Shown here: positions 1 to 14,179 of the stretch, piece after piece
Numbering within the stretch: position 1 is the stretch's first letter
How the letters are laid out: every line of letters begins with the position of its first letter
From: Lingula anatina
Lineage: Eukaryota > Brachiopoda > Lingulata > Lingulida > Lingulidae
Direction: 5' to 3'
Assembly: GCF_001039355.2 (NCBI RefSeq)
Contig: NW_019775508.1
Coordinates: 178,595 to 242,594 of the forward strand
DNA length: 64,000 nt
The notes under the pieces: generated by a model
The model's input: only the letters and a program-made list of their open reading frames with translations
Database searches by the model: none
What the model was told of the DNA's origin: nothing
Translations under genes and position numbers: made by a program

Positions 1-131
1 AAACCATATCTTTCTTTGTATGTGAGACTGCATTTTTAGTATTCTTTTATTCAAATATATTTTAGCAAACAGTAAAACTGTGGAAGAATATTCTTAAATG
101 ATCTTTATTCTTAAAAGCTGAAGGAAAAGGC

Positions 132-3100
132 TTACTTTTTAGCAGGTTTAAGAATGTGTTCAACATGCACTGGATTGCAGACATTATACTTCACATGGTA
201 CTCACTCATCCAACTTTTCACTCTAAAAATAAGTAATTAATTTATATTTACAAATGTGCTTATACACTTACAAATATACATCAAACTTTCACATAAAAGG
301 GACAATCTAAAAAAATTTAACCAGTATTTTGAAGGTTTTTGACCCAGCAAAAAGGACAAACATATGCTTATTCCACCAATTACTGTTATTGTCAAATTAT
401 CCAATTCAATAGTAAAACTGCATTTCCCTTCCATCAACAGTATATACAAGTAAGAGTTTCCAAGTTAAATGCAAGGAGATAAGTCTAATTTCTTTCCAAA
501 AAAAAAAAACTGATGCAAAACTCTACATAAAATCCAAAGACATACTGCATTGCACACAGAAAAAATATTCAAAACAATTCTTACATACCTATCACTATTA
601 ATGATCATGTCATACTCTGCTGTTAGACGTAGTAAAATAATAATGCCTTTGTAGATTTCACTGCCTGGAAACTGGCACTGTATAGGTTCAAATAACCTAA
701 GAATGAATACAATAAGAAGTTGATAAATGTTATTGATATACTGTTTTGACATCTTCTGGAGGCTTTTTAATAGTGTCCTGACTGTCATCTCTCTTATTGC
801 ATTGAAAATAAAAATCTAATGTGCTTTTTCTCAGCAAATGTTATATGAGTTAAAGCAAACTTTAAGTACAGAGAAGACAAAACTACATGATAGAGAAGAG
901 GGAAGAACATGCTGAACCTACCCAAATGGATTCAATGTCACCGGTTCTGTAAATCCCAATTGCTTAGAAACAGCATCATATAGCTCAAATGTGAACGCTC
1001 CTGAAACAATATCTCAGAAATGTCAAAATTGCAAAGGGGACTTCGGTCTTTATTTTAGATAAGATTTTATGGAACTATTTCTGAAATGGAATTAACCAGA
1101 GAATTCTGACTTGAGTTCTTTCAAATAATATCAAGCAACAAAATGCTTAAAGACAAAAGGGGCAAATAACTGTTACAATATACCTCCATGAAAGCATCAT
1201 GCTTTCAGTGCTTTTCCTTAAACTCTAACTGTGTCAGAGTGTGTAGATTGAGAGCCAAGCAGGGTTAACATTATGCAGGGTTAACATTATGTTAGTATGG
1301 ACAGTATGGGTACCTTTCACCGGGGCCACAGATTGATTTTTTTTACTGGATATTCACAGATAATGTCTCTGGCTAAATATGGTCAATCTTCTAACTGTGA
1401 GACTGTGCTGATATTTCTAGGTTGATTGCATGGCTTGTTTGCGTAACTACTCCGGAATTGCCACTTAACTATGTACTGGTAAGTCCCACTGACAGCAATC
1501 AAGTTAATTGCTCTGAATTTAATCCTTTGCTCTTTTGTGACGGATAAAAAAAGGTTGTTACTTCAGGTTGAAGTTAACTGAGGAATCTCCTGTAGTAGCT
1601 CCCTACGGACCTGGTACATTGCCATCTGCATGCGTGCATATTTAATTGCTTCCATCTGGCCAAAAGTTACAGGGTGGCTGATGGAAAATGTGCCTAAAAT
1701 ATCTGCTGTCCTGGAAGAGGGTATAGCATGGGAGTCATGCAGGGAATTCAGGGTTAACAGCTAACTTACCCTGTCTTAGTATGTGTAGATGGAGAGCCAA
1801 ACAAGGAATTACCTGGGGTAAGAGCTAACTTACCCTGTCTCAGTATCTGTAGATTGAGAGCCAAACAAGGATTTGCCTGGGGTAACAGTTTACTTACCCT
1901 GTCTCAGTATGTGCAGATTGAGAGCCAAACTAGGAATTGCTTGGGGTAACAGTTCACAGAGCCCAGCATAGTGGTCATACCTGGAAACAATCATGAGGGT
2001 TAACCAACTACTCTTCATTTGTTACATGCATGAATAAATTTGACTCTTTATTAATGTCTCTCTTCTACATACACATAATTTACAAATATTATCACTTTTT
2101 CTATTAGTTAAACAAGCTAAATGAGTTTCTTTTTAGCATGCAAATAAAATTAAATCCACGCATTGTTGCTTCTTCTAAACTGTCCAAGTATTAGATGATA
2201 TAAGTAAATAATGAAGTATCTTTAAACCCAAAGCAACTTTTTAAAAGCTAAATTCCAATACTATACTACTTACGATGCAAGTGTAGTTGTATTTGTGAGA
2301 AATACAATATTTACCTCTGCCATCCTGTCAACGCATAACCACGGAAGTTTTTGAATAAAGTAGCCACCTGGCTGGCCACGCTGACCCATGCCTTATGGTT
2401 CTCTATGTGGTAGGCTATATTGGTTGCCTGCTGTGCAGGGCCTGTGGCACCCTTGTATGCTGTGGCAATCCAAACTGAAGGGAACACCTGAGAGTATCGA
2501 CACCAAATATCTGGAAATATTGAAATTTTTCTTCATTTGCCCCCTTTTTGACAATACAGTGTATGGACACCAAATATCTGGAAATATTAAAATTCTCCTT
2601 CATTTTCCCCCTTTTTGAACAATAGTGTTAAATAGGTGATAACAGAAAACCTTCCTGTATTGGTAATGTAAGCACCCTTAGGTGAAAACGGCGAGGCAAA
2701 ATGCATTCGTACATATGTTGCCTTGCATTCTGTATTTACTGCTGGGTCCTATGGATTTGTTTTTCAGTTTTTTTTTTTTTTATTTTGCCATTGTTACTGT
2801 CTTTCTCCAACAAAAAATCCTTACCCTCAGGAAGTTCTAATTGTTGTGAGTACTGCCACACCATAGGTTCCACTAAATCACCTATCCCACTTGCTGCATA
2901 AATAAACACAAATAAACTTATAAATAATATAACATATATCATCTGTATACATTCTGTATATTAAAAATCGATAATGACATTAATCTAAAAATAAATCATA
3001 GTAAAATTTAAAATGAACTCAATTTTAGACTTCAGAGCATACAATCCTAAATATTCATTTATGTGGATAACACACCTTTTAGTTGATGAAGGGACCTGTT

Positions 3101-5105
3101 CCTTAACATGTCATCCCACATAATACAGGTCTTATCAGGATATTTTTCTTTCATTAGCTTCAAAACTTGGCCAGTAAAATATAAGTACAGCTCTTTGTCC
3201 TGCTTGTCATCTGCATTGAATGCTTTACACTGCTCACAACACCCAATATGGAATACCTAAAAAAATGTGATATACATTCTTTAGAACTAAAGTATAATTT
3301 TAATGCTGTGGCTTTTTAAAAATGTATTACAAAGAGTTTATGAAATATTCAAATTTATCTGTAATAATAATAATAATAATAATAGTAATGATGATGATGA
3401 TGATGAAACATAATTCAAAAATAGCAAAAAAAAACAATAAAAAGCAAAAATCATTATTAGTATTTATTTATTATCTTTAGTTATATATTCATTTTATTTT
3501 ATTATCATTGTCACAGCTCCCACCTCATCACCTCCAATATGGAACCAATTGGATTCTGGATGAAGTGATAATACTTGGTCTATCATCTGGCCAACAATAA
3601 TAAGGCTGTCTGCAATAGGACACATACATTTACTAAATACAAAGAGAAGATTAATTTCTTTCAGGGATTTTTTTTCTGTATATCATTTTATTGCTGACAA
3701 CAACATGAACAGCACTGCTGCCATAAGACAGGCATGAGGAAGCCTTCAAGGGGGGGGGGGAGTGAAAAGAAATAGCCAACTGATCAATATCCCCACATCT
3801 CAAATTAAGGTAGTAAGAGAATCACTGTCTGCCAACAGTACAAAAAAAAGACTGTGTCTGATCAGATTTTATATCCTTTCTTAAATATGCCGCGGAAGCA
3901 TTTAGTATGAGCAAGAAAGACATACAGGTGATGATTAAAACATACCTGGGTTTAAAGGGCACAGTGACATGGGATACTTGGGCACCTCTCTCAAATGTCT
4001 AAACTTCTCATGTTTCAACAAAAACTAGAACAAAAAGCAATTATCTATTTTATCTTACAAAACTGAACATTCAATCTTGACAGCATTACTTTCAGTAAAT
4101 GAACCATAATTGCAATTAACTTAAATGTAAATGAGTGAAAGTTTCAATGCATTCAAATTAAAAAAAAAAAAAAAACTTATAATAATAGTTGTTACAAGTA
4201 CCTTGTCCCATTACATACGTGTAAAAAAACCCTTGCGGTTACACAGGTGTCACTTCACTTACCTCTAAGTGCCCAAATGTTGGCACCAATGGAGTGACTA
4301 TGAGATCATTTTGTTTGGCCAAAGTAACTATCTGCCTGATTTCTTCCTGCCTTCAAATATAATATAATAAGAATATACATTAATATTTATCCACTTAGAA
4401 ATGTCTACACCTACCATGAAATATATTTTTCAATAACCAACTTGATTACATTTTCTTTTTTCCAGTGCATTATTACAAAAACATAACTTACCTGTACATG
4501 TTTTTTGCTTGTAGTATTTCCAGTTCTCCCCAGTATGGAAACATATCTTCATATTCCACCAGCAAGCCCCCTGCACCCCACTGCTTCAGCAAAGGAAACA
4601 GCTTGAAATACAAAAAACAAAATTAAACAATCTACATTAATGATTAAATATATGTGATGGTGTACATAATTTTATGGTGAAAGAGATGTTTGTAACAGTC
4701 GCAAAACACTTGAACATCAACATACAGCAAATGCATTCATGCTATAGAAATAAATAAATCGATATATCTGATTAACATCTAATGAACTATTGTAAATTTG
4801 TATGTTTTTTACATGTAAATGTTCATATACTGTACATGTAGCAGAAGCAAGTACTATTTCAAGTGTCAACAGATGTGGTTATCTACACACACATAGCTGC
4901 TCATCCTGGGCTTACTTATCTATTGCTATCATTATCCTTGAGGTTTAAATATAATCTTATTTATTAAAGCTACTAATATACTGTAAAAAAAAAAAGTAAA
5001 ACGATATCAAATCTTCAGTAATACATGTACTGGCATACAGTATTACTAACTTGTTCATAGTAGACCAGCTTGGGTGGAGCTCCTTTTAAATCCAAGTGAA
5101 CCAGA
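132..5105 (-). CDS. HEXD: Hexosaminidase D (GH20-type), copy A, 5' end not identified
   Basis: Family role: a GH20 beta-hexosaminidase that removes terminal N-acetylhexosamine residues. Minus-strand exons read here: 5051-5105, 4492-4601, 4263-4350, 3946-4024, 3524-3609, 3076-3256, 2825-2893, 2315-2487, 1898-1980, 922-1000, 589-696 and 132-222, plus an out-of-order exon at 1579-1693. Recognisable blocks in order are VHLDLKGAPPK, LLVEYEDMFPY, PLVPTFGHLE, FHIGGDE (Asp-Glu catalytic pair at the 3524 junction), IMWDDMLR, LVEPMVWQY, KGATGPAQ, ALTGWQR, YDHYAGLCELLP and a last exon ending KPAKK with a TAA stop. I could not identify the first exon, or an exon expected between 2825 and 2487. The gene is head-to-head with CYBC1. 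Identity is secure; individual junctions are read by eye. Confidence 0.85.
1579..1693 (-). CDS. HEXD: HEXD exon apparently out of order
   Basis: This open exon contains SHPVTFGQMEAIKYARMQ, preceded by a good acceptor (TATTTTAG). It resembles the HPV-containing segment that in HEXD lies just before the C-terminal VKSW block. Its end phase (CA, completed by A of the 222-132 exon to give CAA) joins the last exon in frame. It does not join the exon at 1000-922 in frame, which is the next one on the DNA. I infer a local mis-assembly or rearrangement. An extra or alternative exon is possible. Confidence 0.5.
1765..1956. repeat. Three 64-bp tandem units made from a HEXD exon tail
   Basis: CTTACCCTGTCT recurs at 1765, 1829 and 1893, exactly 64 bp apart. 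The unit nearest the exon (1893-1956) is the 3' part of the coding exon 1898-1980 together with its splice donor. The other two are decayed intronic copies, each still carrying a donor-like sequence. A further partial copy (TGTAGATTGAGAGCC) lies near 1240. Confidence 0.8.
2501..2613. repeat. Short local duplication in a HEXD intron
   Basis: GACACCAAATATCTGGAAATATT occurs twice (starting near 2499 and 2568) with similar flanks. The second HEXD copy near 8217 has only one. This is an intronic indel between the two copies. Confidence 0.6.
3363..3405. repeat. AAT/GAT microsatellite, short allele
   Basis: An AAT tract followed by a GAT tract in a HEXD intron. The corresponding tract in the second copy (9013-9111) is more than twice as long, as expected for two alleles. 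Confidence 0.85.
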
Positions 5106-6521
5106 CTAAAAAAAATAAAAAATACAAGGTAAAATTAAACAAATAGTTATGATTCATAACTTACTGATAATCATAAATTGTTGTTACATTTTGTGACTTC
5201 TACTGGAACAGTATTTCAAGTTCAAAACAAGCAGTCCAATCCTGGGTAAACAACTAATTTATCACACCTAAAGAAGCCGACCTCGAGGGCCAGGCAGTTA
5301 GATATCATGAAATTGATTACCTACAGTAGGTACAGCCTGATTAGCCTTACCTAATTTTGTCTGCCCCTGGACCTTGTGCCATGTTTAACTTTCACTTTTA
5401 AGCTGACGGACAAAGTTGATCAACTTTGCCAGAGAGACTATGTATTGTCCTACGTGCTAGAGTTTTGACAGCATGTACATCACGAAGCATCATAGTTGAT
5501 GAACATGGCTGCACCGCTGTCTATCGGTATTAATACGCTGTTCTAGTTTGTTAGGACTGCTTAACAAACATTCAGAGTTGTTAAAACATAAATGTCCAAA
5601 TAACGACTAGCTCAGGAGTAAATCAGAATTTTAACCAATCATATTGCGGTATTATAGATAGTAGGTTTACTTCCGTGTCGGGTCAAAAGACGTAAACAAG
5701 ATTGGCCTGAATCAGGTGGATACGGATACTAAGAAAACAGTTGCGTTCTTTTATTTTGTGGCAGGTGATCTAATTCATGTCAAAATGTTAAAAAATGCAT
5801 ACTACTGTTATTGGATGTTGTAATTTAAAAGCACTTTTCTCTCTTTGTTCGGGTGATGAAGGACAGTTTAATTAGGGCAGTAAACAGTAGGCCTGCTGTG
5901 TCCAATTAAAGTAAACGAGCGAAAGTAAACTACTGGAGTGAATAAATATACAGTGCTGTACTATTATTAAAAGGTTACTGTGTATGTGAGCAACAGTATT
6001 ACATCAGCTGGATTTATCAACGTGTCCATTCTTTTTGTCAACACGTTGACTTGTTATAGTTGTTATATAGTTTTTTAATCTGTTGAATGACTTAATTTAA
6101 GTTTATTAGAGTAGCACAGTGGAGTACTGCATACTATATACGTTTTACTTTGTACTGGATACAGTACAAATAGACTGTTGTAAAACTAGTATTTACTGTA
6201 ACAAGCTCATTTTAAGTTAGGGTTGAAGGTAGTGAGTGGTTTACTTTGTCTAGAAAAATGTATCGCATCTGCTGAGTGTTCATTTAATTCAGACTTACTG
6301 TACATGTACATGTATACTGTACATGTATATAACTTTGTTTTAGAAATTATACATACTTACAGTACATGTACATGTGTGGTGTATATAATATTGGTGTATG
6401 TCCACTATTTGAAGACTTATCATTGCAGCATTGCAAAAGAGAAAATCTACTGGTACCTTCAGTTCAATATGTGAAACAATTTGCTCAAAATAAAAGCACA
6501 TAACTATAATTTTAGGTGAAA
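5106..6521. other. Intergenic region between divergent HEXD and CYBC1
   Basis: No coding exon was recognised here. It must hold the 5' ends of both divergent genes: the CYBC1 start exon is preceded by an acceptor (TTTTAG at 6511-6516), so CYBC1 has an upstream untranslated exon, and the first HEXD exon is also missing. The CYBC1 side has a cluster of TGTACATGTA palindromes (6298-6372). No TATA box can be assigned. Confidence 0.4.
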
Positions 6522-7555
6522 ATGAGTTTTGTGACTGTGAAGGAGAACAATGTAGAGAAGTTGCACTTCGTGCGGGAGCCAGGACTGAGATCCTGGAGTA
6601 TTCTTGGAGGTAAATATTTGCTTTATTCCCAGTTGAATGTGATTTCATTAATTGGTTTGTTTGATTGTTTGTTTTTAACTGTAGGGCATGCTATAATATT
6701 TAAAGATAGTGAATTTATTTGTTTTGTCCGTTTTCTTTATGATGTCATCTCAAATATATTATAGATCAAGTCCTGCTACAAGATTTTAAGAATGATAAAA
6801 ATAAGTTCAATTTCAGCAATGGTTGCACTAGGATTTGGAGCAGCTCTCTATAGTGCAGGTATGAAATACTTGGTTTGCATCAGTTGTTTTATTTACTCAT
6901 CAAAGCTTTTTAATGGTATCAACCTTTCAATATAAAAAACAAAGCTATTTTGTGCATTTGTTTTTCATTAGTAGTGTATGTAGCATACAGTAGTATACCT
7001 TGTACCATAATGTGTCAAAATAGGTAATAATGTCTGCCAAAGTACATCTGGTGATTATCTAAAATGAAAAGTAGCATGTTTTATATTGTTCAGCAAATTG
7101 TCATTTTAAAATATATTTAAGTAATACAAATCTAAAAATAATGGAAATAGGATAGTAAAAATGAGTGGGTGACAAGAGAATGACTTGAATGTCATGCTTG
7201 CTGCAGTTTTAATGACTACAGTCATTAAAAATAACCTCCACACGCACTAAAAATAGTTTTTATCCATCAGCAGTACATATTTTTAATGAACAAAATGTAT
7301 TTTAATAATTCCACTGTATCACATTTTATCGACAGATCATACCAATTTTCATTTTATACTTGTATAAATATGACAATAAATTATTATTATTATTATTATT
7401 ATTATTACTTTGGATATGCCATGGAGATATTCATTACAGTTGGATTTCCAATAACTGCATTATATATTTTCGTGAGTTTAGATAGCTTGCTGTGGCAGGT
7501 GTGTTACATTGGGGCATGCACATTTGTTGGCTTATCTCAGCTGGAAGAATGGGAG
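6522..7555 (+). CDS. CYBC1: Cytochrome b-245 chaperone 1 (EROS), copy A, 3' truncated
   Basis: The family product is an ER membrane chaperone needed for a stable NADPH-oxidase (gp91phox-p22phox) heterodimer. Three coding exons are visible: 6522-6609, 6817-6858 and 7482-7555, with phases that join (68 codons). The protein has LHFVREPGLRSWSILG, then a hydrophobic segment (MVALGFGAALYSA), then DSLLWQVCYIGACTFVG and QLEEWE. This matches the N-terminal third of CYBC1 (about 190 residues in vertebrates). The ATG lies just after an acceptor. The contig ends at 7808, so the remaining exons are absent from the assembly here rather than lost. Confidence 0.85.
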
Positions 7556-7808
7556 GTAGGTGGTTAATGTATGACAGTTATACTGATGTGCTTTAAAACA
7601 ATTTTGAGGGACATTTTGCAGATATGATTTAAGGCTGAGGAGAACAGTATGGTAAGAACTTGGTTTTAATCATGTTCTGATCAAATGGTTATTATTTATG
7701 CCTTCTCAACTAATTAATTTTGTAGTAAAATTTGACAATCAGTTTGTTTCCCCCAGAGCATGTAAATTTGTATTACCGGTAGAATATGCATAAGACTTTA
7801 AATAAATG

Positions 7809-7809
7809 N
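7809..7809. other. Single-N contig join
   Basis: The sequence left of the N stops inside a CYBC1 intron. To the right it restarts at the HEXD intron equivalent to 2093. This marks an assembly join, not a biological boundary. Confidence 0.9.
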
Positions 7810-8031
7810 CACTTTTTCTGTTAGTTAAACAAGCTAAATGAGTTTCTTTTTAGCATGCAAATAAAATTAAATCCACGCATTGTTGCTTCTTCTAAACTGT
7901 CCAAGTATTAGACGATATAAGTAAATAATGAAGTATCTTTAAACCCAAAGCAACTTTTTAAAAGCTAAATTCCAATACTATACTATTTACGATGCAAGTG
8001 TAGTTGTATTTGTGATAAATACAATATTTAC

Positions 8032-10835
<2,804 letters not shown>

Positions 10836-11878
10836 CTAAAAAAATAAAAAAATACAAGGTAAAATTAAACAAATAGTTATGATTCATAACTTACTGATTA
10901 TCATAAATTGTTGTTACATTTTGTGACTTCTACTGGTACATACTGTACAATGTATGTATATCAAGTTCAAAACAAGCAGTCCAATCCTGGGTAAACAACT
11001 AATTTATCACACCTAAAGAAGCCGACCTCGAGGGCCAGGCAGTTAGATATCATGAAATTGATTACCTACAGTAGGTACAGCCTGATTAGCCTTACCTAAT
11101 TTTGTCTGCCCCTGGACCTTGTGCCATGTTTAACTTTCACTTTTAAGCTGACGGACGAAGTTGATCAACTTTGCCAGAGAGACTATGTATTGTCCTACGT
11201 GCTAGAGTTTTGACAGCATGTACATCACGAAGCATCATAGTTGATGAACATGGCTGCACCGCTGTCTATCGGTATTAATACGCTGTTCTAGTTTATCAGG
11301 ACTGCTTAACAAACATTCAGAGTTGTTAAAACATAAATGTCCAAATAACGACTAGCTCAGGAGTAAATCAGAATTTTAACCAATCATATTGCGGTATTAT
11401 AGATAGTAGGTTTACTTCCGTGTCGGGGTCAAAAGACGTAAACAAGATTGGCCTGAATCAGGTGGATACGGATACTAAGAAAACAGTTGCGTTCTTTTAT
11501 TTTGTGGTAGGTGATCTCATTCATGTCAAAATGTAAAAAATGCATACTACTGTTATTGAATGTTGTAATTTTAAAGCACTTTTCTCTCTTTGTTCGGATG
11601 ATGAAGGACAGTTTAATTAGGGCAGTAAACAGTAGGCCTGCTGTGTCCAAAGTAAACGAGCGAAAGTAAACTACTGGAGTGAATAAATATACAGTGCTGT
11701 ACTATTATTAAAAGGTTACTGTGTATGTGAGCAACGGTATTACATCAGCTGGATTTATCAACGTGTCCATTCTTTTTGTCAACACGTTGACTTGGTGGAG
11801 TTGTTATAGTTTTTTAATCTGTTGAATGACTTAATTTAAGTTTATTAGATTAGCACAGTGGAGTACTGCATACTATAT

Positions 11879-12534
11879 ATAATTGCCATTTTTAAAATTT
11901 ATTTTTTATAAAATTCTTGTAGTTTACTGTATGGACGTTCCGTGTTAATTGTGAATAAACCGACTTTTCATTGACTGCAATAATTTGTTTCATTATATAT
12001 ACATGTACTGTAGGTCACATTCCACTTCATTGAAAAAGACAATCACCGCATAATTCTGCCATATTCATACTTCACTTTTTCAATTGGCTTGAGCATGTTA
12101 TCGTGACTCTTATCGTTTCACATAAGTAAGCCAAAATTAAGATGAAAGGGCAACATTGGTAAATTAATTATATTTCATTCAATTACAAAATTCTATTTTT
12201 GAAAATGTCTACGAAGTTCGGAATGCGGTGAATAAACAGAAATATCGTCAGTGCTTGAACCATGGTTAAACCCAACATTTAGTCTTCCATGTCTTAACAA
12301 AGGGCACGTGCCGTTCTACACCAGAACAATGCTTGGAACTAGCGGGGCGTATGATTGCACAGGCTGCTTGACGGGACACGATGTAGACAGCGGGGAGTCC
12401 GAGATGGTTACGATTGATAACTTAACAGCTTAAACTGTCGCTATTTGCCCTGTTATTATCCACGCGGGGGTTGTCAGGAGTCACGGTCGCACTGACCGTG
12501 ACCTACTGTGAACAGTCTTATTGGCCTAGCTGTA
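11879..12534. mobile_element. Haplotype-specific insertion of about 656 bp upstream of CYBC1 copy B
   Basis: Copy A reads ACTATATA-CGTTTTAC at 6133-6148. Copy B has the same flanks separated by about 656 bp, with TA at both edges, which would fit a TA target duplication. I see no terminal inverted repeats and no transposase frame. The insert holds a perfect 9-bp stem palindrome at 12480-12502 (GTCACGGTC, 5-base loop, GACCGTGAC). A deletion in copy A is equally possible. Confidence 0.5.
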
Positions 12535-12913
12535 CGTTTTACTTTGTACTGGATACAGTACAAATAGACTGTTGTAAAACTAGTATTTACTGTAACAAGC
12601 TCATTTTAAGTTAGAGTTGAAGGTAGTGAGTGGTTTACTTTGTCTAGAAAAATGTATCACATCTGCTGAGTGTTCATTTAATTCAGACTTACAGTACATG
12701 TACTAGTATACTGTACATGTATATAACTTTGTTTTAGAAATTATACATACTTACAATACATGTACATGTGTGGTGTATATAATATTGGTGTATGTCCACT
12801 ATTTGAAGACTTATCATTGCAGCATTGTAAAAGAGAAAATCTACTGGTACCTTCAGTTCAATATGTGAAACAATTTGCTCAAAATAAAAGCACATAACTA
12901 ATTTTAGGTGAAA

Positions 12914-13925
12914 ATGAGTTTTGTGACTGTGAAGGAGAACAATGTAGAGAAGTTGCACTTTGTGCGGGAGCCAGGACTGAGATCCTGGAGTATTCTTGGA
13001 GGTAAATATTTGCTTTATTCCCAGTTGAATGTGTTTTCATTAATTAGTTTGTTTGATTGTTTGTTTTTAACTGTAGGGCATGCTATAATATTTAAAGATT
13101 GTGAATTAATTTGTTTTGTCCATTTTCTTTATGATGTCATCTCAAATATATTATAGATCAAGTCCTGCTGCAAGATTTTAAGAATGATAAAAATAAGTTC
13201 AATTTCAGCAATGGTTGCACTAGGATTTGGAGCAGCTCTCTATAGTGCAGGTATGAAATACTTGGTTTGCATCAGTAGTTTTATTTACTCATCAAAGCTT
13301 TTTAATGGTATCAACCTTTCAATATAAAAAACAAAGCTATTTTGTGCATTAGTAGTGTATGTAGCGTAGTATACCTTGTACCATAATGTGTCAAAATAGG
13401 TAATAATGTCTGCCAAAGTACATCTGGTGATTATCTAAAATGAAAAGCAGCATGTTTTATATTGTTCAGCAAATTGTCATTTTAAAATATATTTAAGTAA
13501 TACAAATCTAAAAATAATGGAAATAGGATAGTAAAAATGAGTGGGTGACAAGAGAATGACTTGAATGTCATGCTTGCTGCAGTTGTAATGACTACAGTCA
13601 TTAAAAATAACCTCCACACGCACTAAAAATAGTTTTTATCCATCAGCAGTATGTATTTTTAATGAACAAAATGTATTTTAATAATTCCACTGTATCACAT
13701 TTTATCGACAGATCATACCAATTTTCATTTTATACTTGTATAAATATGACAAATTATTATTATTATTATTATTATTATTTTGGATATGCCATTGAGATAT
13801 TCATTACAGTTGGATTTCCAATAACTGCATTATATATTTTCGTGAGTTTAGATAGCTTGCTGTGGCAGGTGTGTTACATTGGGGCATGCACATTTGTTGG
13901 CTTATCTCAGCTGGAAGAATGGGAG
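12914..13925 (+). CDS. CYBC1: Cytochrome b-245 chaperone 1 (EROS), copy B, 3' truncated
   Basis: Exons 12914-13001, 13209-13250 and 13852-13925 equal copy A in length and phase. The visible coding differences are silent (for example TTC/TTT for Phe in LHFVREP). The same acceptor precedes the ATG. This contig also ends in the following intron (14178), at the same point as copy A, so both assemblies broke at the same place. Later exons are missing from the window. Confidence 0.85.
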
Positions 13926-14178
13926 GTAGGTGGTTAATGTATGACAGTTATACTGATGTGCTTTAAAACAATTTTGAGGGACATTTTGCAGATATGATTT
14001 AAGGCTGAGGAGTACAGCATGGTAAGAACTTGGTTTTAATCATGTTCTGATCAAATGGTTATTATTTATGCCTTCTCAACTAATTAATTTTGTAGTAAAA
14101 TTTGACAATCAGTTTGTTTCCCCCAGAGCATGTAAATTTGTATTATCGGTAGAATATGCATAAGACTTAAAATAAAAG

Positions 14179-14179
14179 N
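14179..14179. other. Single-N contig join
   Basis: End of the second HEXD-CYBC1 contig. The next contig carries no CYBC1 exon that I recognise. Confidence 0.9.
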
